Source: Thalassospira xiamenensis M-5 = DSM 17429 (GTDB taxonomy: Bacteria > Pseudomonadota > Alphaproteobacteria > Rhodospirillales > Thalassospiraceae). Taken from it: a stretch of 64,000 nucleotides of DNA. The position numbers were made by a program, and so were the translations under genes. Positions within the stretch are counted from its first letter, which is position 1. Each line of letters begins with the position of its first letter. The notes under the pieces are model-generated. The model ran no database searches. It saw only the letters and a list, made by a program, of their open reading frames with translations, and was not told the DNA's origin. The stretch is from positions 3,232,001 to 3,296,000 of the forward strand of contig NZ_CP004388.1 in assembly GCF_000300235.2 (NCBI RefSeq), written 5' to 3'. Shown in pieces: positions 17,985-27,168 of this stretch.

Positions 17985-18656
17985 ATGGAACCGCTTTCCG
18001 GTCGTAAAAGTCTGACTGACGAAGTGCATGATCGCTTGGTCGATGCCTTGTGTTCCGGTGCTCTCCCTCCCGGAACGCCTTTGCGTCAGGAAGCCTTGGC
18101 CGAGGAGCTCAATGTCTCGCGGCAGCCAGTGTTGCAAGCTCTGGGGTTGCTGCGTCGTGATGGACTGGTGGTACCGATGGGACGGCGCGGATACCGCGTT
18201 GCGCCGGTCGACGCCAAACTGGTCGAGCACGTTTATGACTTGCGCGAAGCGTTTGACGGGCTTGCCGCCCGTCTGGCGTCAAAATCCCCGGAAGACGAAC
18301 GGAAATCGGCCCTGCGGGCTGCCATCCAACAGGGACACCACGCCCTGGACAGCAATACCACCGCAGACCTTGTTGCAGCCGACGTCGCGTTTCATCAAAC
18401 GATCTATCGCCTGTCGGGCAACCCCCTGTTGCCCGAGGCATCAGCCGCAATCTGGCTGCAGGTTCGGCGTGTCATGCATGCTGATCTGCAAACCGGGACC
18501 GGTCCCGACCCCGTCTGGACCGAACATCAAGCCATCGCCGACGCGATCTGCGCCGGCGATGGCGCGGCGGCCCAACAATTGGCAATTGCACATACACGCA
18601 ATGCCGCAAACCGCCTGATCACGCACATGAAAGAAACTGCAAAGAAAAACAATTGA
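17985..18656 (+). CDS. GntR-family transcriptional regulator (FCD subfamily)
   Basis: A 223-residue regulator with an N-terminal winged helix-turn-helix (LTDEVHDRLVDALCSGALPPG, then LAEELNVSRQPVLQALGLL, about residues 8-70). An all-helical FCD ligand domain follows, with ADVAFHQTIYRLSGNPLL and the late EHQAIADAICAGD, whose Asp/His residues usually bind a metal and a carboxylic-acid effector. The ATG at 17985 has AAAGGA upstream and puts the probable operator at 17946-17959 in the promoter. The next two genes follow closely on the same strand, so it probably controls their expression. The effector is unknown. Confidence 0.9.
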   Translation: MEPLSGRKSLTDEVHDRLVDALCSGALPPGTPLRQEALAEELNVSRQPVLQALGLLRRDGLVVPMGRRGYRVAPVDAKLVEHVYDLREAFDGLAARLASKSPEDERKSALRAAIQQGHHALDSNTTADLVAADVAFHQTIYRLSGNPLLPEASAAIWLQVRRVMHADLQTGTGPDPVWTEHQAIADAICAGDGAAAQQLAIAHTRNAANRLITHMKETAKKNN

Positions 18657-18736
18657 ATCGCCTGGCGCATAAACCGCCCGAACCGGGCACAAGGTCGCAC
18701 AACAAAAACCAAAATCTTGCGACACGGAGGAACGTC

Positions 18737-19546
18737 ATGAAACTCAATGAAGCGGCACTTGCCGAATTTCGCGAACAGGGCTTTGTCTTTCTACCGGAAC
18801 TTTTCTCTCGCGAAGAAGCCGCCCTTCTTCTGTCCGAAGCCCGCCAGATTTATGCATCCGACCGCGAAGAAGTCTGGCGCGAAACATCGGGCGTCGCCCG
18901 CACGGCTTTTGCCGCCCACACCTATAACGAAGCCCACCGCCGCCTTGGTGCCCATCCCCGCCTGATCGAACCTGTGGAACAGTTCCTTGATGAACAGGTT
19001 TACATGCATCAATACAAAATCAACGCCAAGGCCGCTTTTGATGGCGCCGTCTGGCAATGGCATCAGGATTACGGCACCTGGCAGCGCGACGATGAAATGC
19101 CCGAACCGCGCGCGTTCAACATCGCCCTGTTCCTCGAAGACGTCACTCCGGCAAACGGCCCGTTGCTATTCATCCCCAAAAGCCACAAGGCAGGCGTACT
19201 CAAAGCCGGTCACGATCTTGAAACCACCTCCTATCCGCTTTGGACCCTGGATCGAGAAACCGTGACCAAGCTTGCTGCCGAAGGCGGCTGTGAAGCCCCG
19301 ATTGGGCCTGCCGGATCGGTTGTGATGTTCCACGGCAACCTTGTCCATGCCAGCCCCCCCAATATCAGCCCGTTTGACCGCACCATTGTTTATCTTAGCC
19401 TGTGCGCGGTTTCGAACCATATCCGGGCGTTTAATCGCAAACCGTGGATCGCCCATCGCGACTTCGCCCCGATCACACCGCTTGCCGATGACTGTCTTGA
19501 CGAACTGGTCGCCAAACAATCGTCCGCCAAAAGTTCTGCGGCCTGA
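18737..19546 (+). CDS. Phytanoyl-CoA dioxygenase-family Fe(II)/2OG hydroxylase, EctD-like
   Basis: A 269-residue non-haem iron, 2-oxoglutarate-dependent oxygenase. Metal ligands are His109 and Asp111 (WQWHQDYGTWQRDDEMPEP) and His204 (FHGNLVHASPPN), with Arg215 placed to bind 2-oxoglutarate. The WHQDYGTWxxDDxMPxPR block resembles the WHSDFETWHxEDG block of ectoine hydroxylase, but no ectoine synthesis genes are nearby, so a different small-molecule substrate is likely. The ATG at 18737 follows CACGGAGGAACGTC, an excellent ribosome site. It lies between the GntR gene and the SAF-domain oxidoreductase, suggesting hydroxylation followed by oxidation. Confidence 0.85.
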   Translation: MKLNEAALAEFREQGFVFLPELFSREEAALLLSEARQIYASDREEVWRETSGVARTAFAAHTYNEAHRRLGAHPRLIEPVEQFLDEQVYMHQYKINAKAAFDGAVWQWHQDYGTWQRDDEMPEPRAFNIALFLEDVTPANGPLLFIPKSHKAGVLKAGHDLETTSYPLWTLDRETVTKLAAEGGCEAPIGPAGSVVMFHGNLVHASPPNISPFDRTIVYLSLCAVSNHIRAFNRKPWIAHRDFAPITPLADDCLDELVAKQSSAKSSAA

Positions 19547-19570
19547 TCGCCCGGCGACGGAGTATTTCAA

Positions 19571-20908
19571 ATGAACCTTGATGCAAAGCTGCGCAAACGT
19601 GCCGCAGACGGCAATCCCGTTCGCGTCGGCATTATCGGTGCAGGTAAATTCGGCTCGATGTTTTTAAGTCAGGCCGGACACCATCCGGGCTATCACGTTC
19701 TCGGGGTCGCAGACCTGAGCGCGACCCGCGCCAAAGAGGCCCTCGACCGTGTCGGCTGGCCAAAGGAACGCTATCAGGCAACCGATCCGGACAATGCGCT
19801 TGAAAACGGCACCACCTGGATCACCGAGGATGCCGATGCCCTGATCGAAGCCAACGGCCTCGAAGTCATCATCGATGCCACCGGCAGCCCCGCAGCCGGT
19901 ATCCGCTATGGCCTGAAGGCCATCGAATATGGCCGCCACCTTGTCATGGTCAATGTCGAGGCCGACGTTCTTGCTGGCCCCCTTCTGGCCCACAAAGCCG
20001 AACAGGCAGGCCTTGTCTATTCCATGGCCTATGGCGATCAGCCCGCCCTGATTTCGGAAATGGTTGATTGGGCGCGTGCCGTCGGCCTTGATGTCATCTG
20101 TGCGGGAAAAGGCACCAAATATCTGCCCGCCTATCACCATGTCACGCCTGATGATGTCTGGACCCATTATGGCCTGACACCGCAACAGGCAAAGGCGGGT
20201 GGGATGAACCCGCAGATTTTCAACAGCTTCCTTGACGGCACCAAATCCGCCATCGAAATGGCCGCTGTTGCCAATGCCTGTGATCTGGTGCCACAGGATA
20301 TCGGCCTTCGCTTCCCGGCCTGCGGGGTCGATGACCTGCCACGTCTGCTCTCACCACGCGAAACCGGCGGATTGCTTGATCGCAAGGGCACGGTTGAAGT
20401 GGTTTCAAGCTTGGAACGTGATACCCGCCCGGTGTTTCGCGATCTGCGCTGGGGCGTTTATGTCACGTTTGAAGCCCCCAGTGACTATGTCAAACGCTGC
20501 TTCTCGGAATATGGTCTTCTGACCGATCCGACCGGGCAATATTCCGCGATGTATAAACCCTATCACCTGATCGGGCTGGAACTGGGCATTTCGGTCGCCT
20601 CTGCCGCCCTGCGCCACGAGGCCACCGGCTCACCGCGCGCATGGTCGGGCGATGCGGTTGCCTTTGCCAAACGCGACCTTCGCGTCGGTGAAAAGCTCGA
20701 CGGGGAAGGCGGTTACACGGTCTATGGCAAACTGATGCCCGCCCGCATGTCAAAGGCCCAAAATGCCCTGCCCATCGGCCTTGCGCACCACCTGACACTC
20801 AACCGCAATGTCGCAATTGATCAGGTCGTGACATGGGACGATGTCGATTTCGACCCTACCGATCCCGCCATCCGCTTCCGCAAGGAAATGGAAGATACCT
20901 TTGGCTAA
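19571..20908 (+). CDS. NAD(P)-dependent oxidoreductase with C-terminal SAF-like domain
   Basis: A 445-residue protein with an N-terminal Rossmann fold (VRVGIIGAGKFGSMF, residues 18-31) of the homoserine-dehydrogenase-like type. The middle catalytic region has YSMAYGDQPALISEMVDWARAVG and YHLIGLELGISVASAALR. The C-terminus (DAVAFAKRDLRVGEKLDGEGGYTVYGKL) looks like a SAF/FlgA-type domain. Such proteins often sit in sugar-acid or polyol breakdown clusters. No transporter accompanies this one. It starts 24 bp after the dioxygenase gene with GACGGAG upstream and ends at a strong bidirectional terminator, so it closes the operon. Confidence 0.82.
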   Translation: MNLDAKLRKRAADGNPVRVGIIGAGKFGSMFLSQAGHHPGYHVLGVADLSATRAKEALDRVGWPKERYQATDPDNALENGTTWITEDADALIEANGLEVIIDATGSPAAGIRYGLKAIEYGRHLVMVNVEADVLAGPLLAHKAEQAGLVYSMAYGDQPALISEMVDWARAVGLDVICAGKGTKYLPAYHHVTPDDVWTHYGLTPQQAKAGGMNPQIFNSFLDGTKSAIEMAAVANACDLVPQDIGLRFPACGVDDLPRLLSPRETGGLLDRKGTVEVVSSLERDTRPVFRDLRWGVYVTFEAPSDYVKRCFSEYGLLTDPTGQYSAMYKPYHLIGLELGISVASAALRHEATGSPRAWSGDAVAFAKRDLRVGEKLDGEGGYTVYGKLMPARMSKAQNALPIGLAHHLTLNRNVAIDQVVTWDDVDFDPTDPAIRFRKEMEDTFG

Positions 20909-20937
20909 CGAACTCTCTCTGTCGCATCACCAAAACG

Positions 20938-20966
20938 AAAACCCCGGCCACATGGACCGGGGTTTT
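20938..20966. terminator. Bidirectional terminator between oxidoreductase and grxC
   Basis: AAAACCCCGG (20938-20947) pairs perfectly with CCGGGGTTTT (20957-20966). The A/T flanks serve both strands of this convergent pair. Confidence 0.85.
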
Positions 20967-20990
20967 CAATGTGCAGGGTGATGGCCCCAT

Positions 20991-21248
20991 TCAGGCCGAC
21001 AGCTTGCTGTCTAGGCCGCCCTTGGCGTTCAGCGCCATCAACTCGTCGCAACCGCCAATATGTTCGTCATTGATGAAAATCTGCGGCACGGTGTGCTTGC
21101 CATTCGCACGATCCATCATTTCCTTTTTGCGACGCGGTTCCATCATCACATCGATCAATTCGTACTTCGCACCCTTTTCTTCCAGAAGCTTGCGGGCACG
21201 CTTGCAATAGGGGCACCATTCGGTGGCATAAACTTCGACTTTTGCCAT
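20991..21248 (-). CDS. grxC: Glutaredoxin 3
   Basis: An 85-residue glutathione-dependent disulfide reductase. The start MAKVEVYATEWCPYCKRARKLLEEKG carries the dithiol active site CPYC at residues 12-15. HTVPQIFINDEHIGGCDELMAL supplies the cis-proline and glutathione-binding segments. Upstream ATGs at 21269 and 21314 would add a charged tail not usual for the family. It follows comF on the same strand at about 126 bp and converges with the SAF oxidoreductase. Confidence 0.95.
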   Translation of the reverse strand: MAKVEVYATEWCPYCKRARKLLEEKGAKYELIDVMMEPRRKKEMMDRANGKHTVPQIFINDEHIGGCDELMALNAKGGLDSKLSA

Positions 21249-21374
21249 CTGGTCATGTTCCTTTTTCATTGGGTCGTTATCGGTGCTATGGCGCATATTT
21301 TCACGGCCTTGCACCAGAATACGACCGGCAATCCGTCCTTTATGGGCGTTCTATAACAGATATTTTGCGACGCG

Positions 21375-22163
21375 TCATCGGACCACCCGTGCAACTGTGA
21401 TCACATCGACGTGCATGGCTCCGGCGCGCTTTAAAATCCGCGCGCATGCATTGGCCGTCGCACCGGTGGTCAGCACATCATCAATCAAAACCACGCGCGC
21501 CCCCGAAAGCCCGATCCGCTGTGCGATCCTGTCATCTACGCCGAACGCACCGCCAACCTCGCGCTTGCGCGACGACGGCCCCAAACCGCCCAGACTGCGC
21601 GTTTTTCGCAACCGCCGCAGCACCGTACCATGCCATCCAATGCCGGTCTGGCGCGACAGACTGGCGGCCAACAACCCAGACTGATTATATCGTCGCATCA
21701 AAAGCCGGGTACGATGCAACGGCACCGGAAGAATGATATCCGCATCGGCCCAGAAATCCCGCCCGGCCTGCACCAGCCAGCGACTTAAAAGCGGCGTCAG
21801 ATCGGTGCGATCCCCGTGCTTGAACCGTAAAAGGTAATCACGACTGGCGTCGTCATAAACCAGTGCCGCACGGGCCCGATCAAACGCAGGCTTTTTACGC
21901 AAACATTCGCCGCACAGGATGCCATCGCCCGCATTGTCTTCAGCGGCAAGCTCGAACGGATAGCCGCAACACGCGCACAGTGGATCGGAAATAAACCGAA
22001 GCCCGATCCAGCAATCAGCACAGACCGCATGCACTGTATCGGTAACCGCACCGCATCCACCACAACGCGGCGGCAAAACGGTGCGCAAACCGATCTGCAT
22101 GACATTGCCGACAATACGGCCAATCTCTGCCGGTAAAATCCCCACTCGATCTTCCCTGCCCAT
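21375..22163 (-). CDS. comF: ComF-family phosphoribosyltransferase-like protein
   Basis: A 262-residue protein of the ComF/GntX family, linked to DNA uptake or use of DNA as carbon source. The N-terminal zinc-binding part has four CxxC-type pairs (PPRCGGCGAV, AVCADC, LCACCGYPF, LCGECLRKKP). The C-terminal phosphoribosyltransferase-type part has VPLHRTRLLMRRYNQS and the PRPP loop VVLIDDVLTTGATANACARIL. Length fits. Order comF-grxC is conserved in alphaproteobacteria. The ATG at 22163 is the first in frame, giving MGREDRVGIL. Confidence 0.93.
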   Translation of the reverse strand: MGREDRVGILPAEIGRIVGNVMQIGLRTVLPPRCGGCGAVTDTVHAVCADCWIGLRFISDPLCACCGYPFELAAEDNAGDGILCGECLRKKPAFDRARAALVYDDASRDYLLRFKHGDRTDLTPLLSRWLVQAGRDFWADADIILPVPLHRTRLLMRRYNQSGLLAASLSRQTGIGWHGTVLRRLRKTRSLGGLGPSSRKREVGGAFGVDDRIAQRIGLSGARVVLIDDVLTTGATANACARILKRAGAMHVDVITVARVVR

Positions 22164-22222
22164 GCATCGTCATCGATCACAAAACACCCGATCCTATCAC
22201 GCAAGATGATTGAAACGATGCG

Positions 22223-23119
22223 CTAATTGATACGCTTATCCGCACGCAGACGATCCACCGCCAGGTCAATAAAGGCGCGCACCTTAGCCGGTGCATGGCG
22301 GCCTTCGGGATGGACGATATGAATGGGGATCGGTTCGGGCTCATAATCGCGTAAAACGACTTCAAGCGATCCTGCCTCAATCGACGGTATCGCCTGATAA
22401 GACAACAGGCGCACCAGCCCCCATCCGTCAATCGCCGCCTTGCGCGCGGCTTCAATCGAATTGGTTTGCAATCGTGCACTGACCGAAAGACTGGTTTTCT
22501 GATCGCCGCCAAACTGCCAGTCCAGTGGTGCCGATGATCCGGTTGATGCAACAACCCTGTGCATCCCGATATCTGCGGGTACCTGTGGCCTGCCGTGGCG
22601 ATCAAAATAATCGGGGGACCCGCAAATGATACGCCTAACCGTCCCGACCTTGATCGCGCTCATTGATGTATCGGCCATATGCCCGATCCGAAGAGCAAGA
22701 TCGATGCCTTCCTCGACAATATTGACGATGCGATCAAACAACAGTACCCGACCGCGCATTTCGGGATACTGATCGAGGAATTCGGTCATTACCGGAAATA
22801 CATACATCTGACCGAACAGAACCGGGGCCGTGATGATCAAGGTCCCGCTGGGTCTGGCATAGGCACCGCCTGCCGCGGCTTCGGCTTCTTCCAGGTCGCC
22901 AAGCAATCGTTTGCAATCGTCATAATAATGTGCGCCCGGTTCGGTCAGGGAGACAGACCGTGTTGTCCGGGTCAAAAGCCGTGCGCCGGTGATATCCTCA
23001 AGGAAGGCCACCGCACGTGTAACCGCTGGCGGGCTTGATCCCAATTCCCGTGCCGCAGCGGCAAAGCTTTGTGCTTCGACAACGCGCACAAAAATCCTCA
23101 TCGCCTGAAATCGGTCCAT
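22223..23119 (-). CDS. LysR-family regulator, divergent from the GST gene
   Basis: A 298-residue LysR regulator. The start at 23119 ([41 protein letters not shown]) gives the standard N-terminal helix-turn-helix and follows CAGGAAAAGC; a longer start would add nine residues. The effector domain is of the CrgA/DmlR-like kind ([30 protein letters not shown], then [18 protein letters not shown]). It reads away from the GST and flavin-iron-sulfur fusion genes across 141 bp. The inverted repeat GGAAT-N5-ATTCC at 23160-23174 in that gap is a possible binding site. Control of the divergent operon is the likely role. Confidence 0.9.
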   Translation of the reverse strand: MDRFQAMRIFVRVVEAQSFAAAARELGSSPPAVTRAVAFLEDITGARLLTRTTRSVSLTEPGAHYYDDCKRLLGDLEEAEAAAGGAYARPSGTLIITAPVLFGQMYVFPVMTEFLDQYPEMRGRVLLFDRIVNIVEEGIDLALRIGHMADTSMSAIKVGTVRRIICGSPDYFDRHGRPQVPADIGMHRVVASTGSSAPLDWQFGGDQKTSLSVSARLQTNSIEAARKAAIDGWGLVRLLSYQAIPSIEAGSLEVVLRDYEPEPIPIHIVHPEGRHAPAKVRAFIDLAVDRLRADKRIN

Positions 23120-23159
23120 GGTGCTTTTCCTGCTCCGCCAACACACAACTCCACTTTAT

Positions 23160-23174
23160 GGAATAATGAATTCC
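23160..23174. promoter_or_regulatory. Inverted repeat in the LysR/GST gap
   Basis: GGAAT (23160-23164) and ATTCC (23170-23174) flank a 5-bp centre, and another ATTCC occurs at about 23186-23190. The size and position suit a LysR operator, but this is inference. Confidence 0.35.
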
Positions 23175-23260
23175 CCGAAAACCATATTCCGCAAATCAGA
23201 GGAAACAATCACAGTAGGCAGCATCGCATCAACCTCATATTCGAAGAAGGATTTGGAACA

Positions 23261-23878
23261 ATGAAGCTGCATTATTTTCCCCTCTCGGGCCATGCCCACC
23301 GCGCCCACCTGTTTCTAAGCCTTCTGGGCGTTGAGCATGATGTCATAACGGTCGATCTGCCCAATGGCGCGCATAAATCGCCGGAATTCCTCAAACTGAA
23401 CCCGTTGGGTCAGGTGCCCGTGCTTGAAGATGGCGACGTCGTGATTGCCGATTCCATCGCCATCATGACCTATGTCGCCAAGAAACGCGGCGCGACCGAC
23501 TGGCTGCCCGAAGATGCCGAAAGTGCCGCCAAGGTTCAGAAATGGCTTTCGGTCGCGGCGGGGCAAATTGCCTATGGCGTCTGTGCTGCCCGTCTGCTCA
23601 CGGTGTTTAATGTACCGTTCAATGCCGACGAAGTCATTGCACGCGCCCATGCCATTCTGGCCCAGATTGATGACGCGCTTTCGGGCAAGGACTGGATCGA
23701 GCTGGGCCGTCCAACCATCGCCGATGTCGCCCTTTACAGCTATATCGCCAATGCGCCCGAAGGCAATGTTGACCTCGCCCCCTATGGCAATGTGCGTGCC
23801 TGGCTGAAACGGGTCGAAGCCCTGCCCGGTTTCGTGCCGTTCGAACAGACTGTCGCTGGCCTGCGCAAGTCGGCCTGA
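23261..23878 (+). CDS. Glutathione S-transferase
   Basis: A 205-residue cytosolic GST. The thioredoxin-like N-terminus is [23 protein letters not shown] with the family motif [30 protein letters not shown] (cis-Pro, and Glu/Ser glutathione contacts). The all-helical C-terminal domain has [19 protein letters not shown], the conserved hydrophobic-staple region. Ser9 is a candidate catalytic residue. The ATG at 23261 follows GAAGAAGGATTTGG. It is the first gene after the divergent LysR and 110 bp before a flavin/iron-sulfur fusion gene, so a shared role in detoxifying an electrophile is plausible. The substrate is not known. Confidence 0.92.
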   Translation: MKLHYFPLSGHAHRAHLFLSLLGVEHDVITVDLPNGAHKSPEFLKLNPLGQVPVLEDGDVVIADSIAIMTYVAKKRGATDWLPEDAESAAKVQKWLSVAAGQIAYGVCAARLLTVFNVPFNADEVIARAHAILAQIDDALSGKDWIELGRPTIADVALYSYIANAPEGNVDLAPYGNVRAWLKRVEALPGFVPFEQTVAGLRKSA

Positions 23879-23988
23879 CAGGTCGGGCCGGTCTTTCGCC
23901 TTGTCCAGGCTCCCCCTGCACGGACACAGCGATCACCCCGCCCGACCGGCCCTTCCCCGACTTCCCTTGTGTCGCAAAGGAAATTGCC

Positions 23989-26115
23989 ATGAACACGCCC
24001 GTTACGTCATCTGCCCCCGTAAAATTCACCCCGTCTGGCACCGACACCAACGGTCCGTGGCACGAAGGTGAAATTCACATGCAGAAGCTGGTCGGGGTCG
24101 ATGAACGTATGGCCGAAGTTGGCAAACGTGTTCTGCGCGACCATCTGATCGACCAGCATCGCCAGTTTTACCCGCAACTGCCCTTTGCAGTATTTGGTGC
24201 GGTTGATGACAATGGCGATGTCTGGGCGACCCTTCGCGCCAACCACCCCGGTTTTCTGCATTCCCCCGATCCCTATCAGCTTGCCGTCGATATCCCCCGC
24301 GATCCAGCCGACCCGGCCGATGCCGGGATGGATGACGGCAAGGCTATCGGAATGATCGGGATCGAACTGCACACAAGACGCCGCAACCGCCTGAATGGCA
24401 CCATCGCACGTTCTTCTGATGATGGTTTCTCGATCCGGGTCGGGCACAGCTATGGCAACTGCCCGCAATATATCCAGTTACGTGATTTCGAGTTCACCCG
24501 CGATCCACTGACCCCGGTTTCGCCAGAAATCAAATTGTATGAGAATTTGGAAAACGCATTGAATGATCGGGTCCGCGCAATGATTACCGCGGCCGACACC
24601 TTCTTTGTCGCGACCTATGTTGATCGCCCCGATGAGAACCGCGAGGTCGATGTTTCACACCGTGGCGGCAAACCCGGATTTGTCCGTATTGATGACGATG
24701 GCAGCCTGACCATCCCCGATTTTGCCGGAAACCTGTTTTTCAATACGCTGGGTAATATCCTCGCCAATCCCAAGGCGGGCCTTGTTTTTACCGATTTTGC
24801 CACGGGCGATGTCCTGCAAATCACGGGCGATGCCGACGTCATCGTCGACGGGCCGGAAATTGCTGCCTTTCAGGGGGCGGAACGTTTGTGGCGGGTTTTC
24901 CCGCGCAAGGTCACCTTGCGCAAGGCCGCCCTTCCGATCCGCTGGCGTGATCAAACCGACGGTGCATCCCCCAACAGCCTTCTGACCGGCAACTGGGAAA
25001 CGGCGGAGCGCAAGATCGCGGCGATGAAAAACGCGATTATTTGGAAAAATTTCAAAATCGCGCGGATTGTGAAGGAAAACAGAATAATCAAATCCTTCCA
25101 TCTCGAACCGCTCGACGGGACTGGAACCCTGCCTTACAAGGCCGGACAGCATCTGCCGATCCGGGTCACGGTACCCGGCCATGACAAACCACTGATCCGC
25201 ACCTACACACTTTCAAGCGGCCCGTCGGACAATCGCTATCGCATCAGTGTGAAGCGCGAAGGCTTGGTTTCAAGCCACTTGCACGATAACCTTGCCGAGG
25301 GCGATGTGATCGAGGCCCGTGCGCCTGCAGGCGATTTTTCAATCGACGCCCATGTCAAACGCCCGGCAGTTCTGATTGCGGGTGGGATCGGTATCACACC
25401 GATGATCTCGATGTTGCGCCATATCGTTTATGAGGGGCTCCGCACCCGCGGCTTCCGGCCGACATGGCTGTTTTATGCGGCGCGAACCCTTGAAGACCGG
25501 GCGTTTGATGACGAGCTGGTCGAACTGGTCAAAGCAGCCCAAGGCAGCATTCGCCTTGTCCGCGTGCTTGCTGATCCGACCGACGCCGAACCGCGCAAGG
25601 ATTACGAAGCATCCGGGCGTATCGATATGGATTTGCTGCGCTCCCTGCTGCCGTTTGACGATTTCGATTTTTATCTGTGCGGTCCGCCACCTTTTATGCA
25701 GGCAATATATGACGGTTTGCGCGGCCTTAACATTACCGATACCCGCATCCATGCCGAGGCCTTCGGCCCTGCATCCCTGCAACGCAGCCACGACAGCCAG
25801 CCCGATCTGCCTGAACTGGCACCGGCAAGCAGCACGGATACAAAAGTTGATTTTTCAGGTTCGGACAAAAGTGCGATCTGGAAGCCAGATGATGGCAAAA
25901 CCTTGCTGGAACTGGCCGAAGATGCCGGATTGGCACCAGAGGCAAGCTGCCGCGGCGGGAATTGCGGCACCTGCCGGACTAAAATCCTGCAAGGGAACGT
26001 CACCTATAAAACCCGGCCCTCGGCTAAAACCGCCCAGGACGAGGCATTGATCTGCTGTGCGGTACCTGCGGCTGCGGAAGATAGTAGCGATGAATCGCTT
26101 GTTCTGGCGCTTTGA
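23989..26115 (+). CDS. PNPOx-like / ferredoxin reductase / [2Fe-2S] ferredoxin fusion protein
   Basis: A 708-residue three-part redox protein. Residues 1-330 resemble the pyridoxamine-phosphate-oxidase-like FMN split barrel (FAVFGAVDDNGDVWATLRANHPGF; TFFVATYVDR; GFVRIDDDGSLTIPDFAGN). Residues 345-590 are a ferredoxin-NADP reductase-type module with the FAD motif RTYTLSS at 404-410, the NAD motif GGIGITP at about 465 and LCGPPPFMQ. The C-terminus is a plant-type [2Fe-2S] ferredoxin with cysteines 654, 659, 662 and 689/690. Electrons would pass from NAD(P)H through FAD and the iron-sulfur cluster to the split barrel or a partner. The start follows AAAGGAAATTGCC. The substrate is unknown. Confidence 0.87.
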   Translation: MNTPVTSSAPVKFTPSGTDTNGPWHEGEIHMQKLVGVDERMAEVGKRVLRDHLIDQHRQFYPQLPFAVFGAVDDNGDVWATLRANHPGFLHSPDPYQLAVDIPRDPADPADAGMDDGKAIGMIGIELHTRRRNRLNGTIARSSDDGFSIRVGHSYGNCPQYIQLRDFEFTRDPLTPVSPEIKLYENLENALNDRVRAMITAADTFFVATYVDRPDENREVDVSHRGGKPGFVRIDDDGSLTIPDFAGNLFFNTLGNILANPKAGLVFTDFATGDVLQITGDADVIVDGPEIAAFQGAERLWRVFPRKVTLRKAALPIRWRDQTDGASPNSLLTGNWETAERKIAAMKNAIIWKNFKIARIVKENRIIKSFHLEPLDGTGTLPYKAGQHLPIRVTVPGHDKPLIRTYTLSSGPSDNRYRISVKREGLVSSHLHDNLAEGDVIEARAPAGDFSIDAHVKRPAVLIAGGIGITPMISMLRHIVYEGLRTRGFRPTWLFYAARTLEDRAFDDELVELVKAAQGSIRLVRVLADPTDAEPRKDYEASGRIDMDLLRSLLPFDDFDFYLCGPPPFMQAIYDGLRGLNITDTRIHAEAFGPASLQRSHDSQPDLPELAPASSTDTKVDFSGSDKSAIWKPDDGKTLLELAEDAGLAPEASCRGGNCGTCRTKILQGNVTYKTRPSAKTAQDEALICCAVPAAAEDSSDESLVLAL

Positions 26116-26199
26116 TCCGGTCTTGGATTGCAAGGGAGGGCGCGACGTTCTATCTAGGTCGTAACTTTTAAAACGACTTTTGACGGAGCTTCCCGCCTC

Positions 26200-27117
26200 A
26201 TGGCCGATCCGATCACCGTTTTTGATCGCCACATCCTGAAACTGCGCCGCGACCGCGCGGCAAAACGTGCCAGCGAGTTCAATTTCCTGTTTGCCGAAAC
26301 TGCCGAACGCCTTGCCGACCGGCTTGACGACACCACGCGCAAATTCCCGCTAGCGGTTGATCTTGGCTGTCACAATGGCGAGCTTGGCCAGATCATCGGT
26401 GCACGTGGCGGGATAGAAACCCTGCATCAATGCGACATTTCATATGGTTATGCGCAGTCAGCCAAAATGCGCAATGAGCGCACGACATTCGTTGCCGATG
26501 AAGAATTCCTGCCGTTTGGCGATGGATCGCTCGATCTGATCCTTTCGAACCTGTCGCTGCACTGGGTCAATGACCTGCCCGGTATGCTGCTTCAGGCGCG
26601 GCGCGCGCTTAAACCCGATGGCCTGTTTCTGGCATGCATTCTGGGAGGCGATACGCTGCGCGACCTGCGCGAGGCATTGATGACCGCCGAGGCCGAAGAA
26701 GAAGGCGGCGTATCCCCTCGCGTATCCCCCTTTGTCGATGTTCGCGATGCAGGGTCGCTGTTACAGCGCAGCGGCTTTGCCCTGCCGGTGGTTGATAGCG
26801 ACCATATCACCATCGATTATCCAGACGCCCTGAAACTGATGCGCGATCTTTCGGGGATGGGCGAAAGCAACCTTGTCGCCATCCGGTCCAAGAAATTCAC
26901 CAAACGCAGCACATTGGCCCGTGCGGCGGCAATTTATCACGAACGTCACGGTCGCCCGGATGGCCGCGTTCATGCCAAATTTCAGGTGATCTACCTTACC
27001 GCCTGGGCGCCCGATGAAAGCCAGCCCAAGCCGCTTAGACGTGGTACCGGTCAGGTCAGCCTTGTTGATTTTCTGGGTGACGCCCCGGACAAGCCCGATC
27101 CGGCGAAAAGCAATTAG
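26200..27117 (+). CDS. SAM-dependent methyltransferase-fold protein, NDUFAF5/BioC-like
   Basis: A 305-residue protein with a class I methyltransferase fold. It starts MADPITVFDRHILKLRRDRAAKR, a leader shared with the alphaproteobacterial relatives of mitochondrial NDUFAF5, which hydroxylates an arginine of complex I. The cofactor loop is AVDLGCHNGELGQIIGARGG, followed by LDLILSNLSLHWVNDLPGML (BioC/NDUFAF5 motif). The C-terminus has TYLTAW-like VIYLTAWAPDESQPKPLRRGT, also seen in the NDUFAF5 group. Complex I assembly is therefore more likely than biotin synthesis, but this rests on resemblance only. The ATG follows GACGGAGCTTCCCGCCTC. Confidence 0.82.
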   Translation: MADPITVFDRHILKLRRDRAAKRASEFNFLFAETAERLADRLDDTTRKFPLAVDLGCHNGELGQIIGARGGIETLHQCDISYGYAQSAKMRNERTTFVADEEFLPFGDGSLDLILSNLSLHWVNDLPGMLLQARRALKPDGLFLACILGGDTLRDLREALMTAEAEEEGGVSPRVSPFVDVRDAGSLLQRSGFALPVVDSDHITIDYPDALKLMRDLSGMGESNLVAIRSKKFTKRSTLARAAAIYHERHGRPDGRVHAKFQVIYLTAWAPDESQPKPLRRGTGQVSLVDFLGDAPDKPDPAKSN

Positions 27118-27168
27118 TCATACTTTTTGATTTAACCGATCAAAAGCAAACAGTTACCGGAATTTGAC

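Noticed and set aside
18737-19546. Call of this gene as ectD (ectoine hydroxylase)
   Set aside because: The iron-site block is similar, but no ectABC genes are near and the sequence after the site differs. The gene is in a GntR/oxidoreductase operon, so a firm symbol is not justified.
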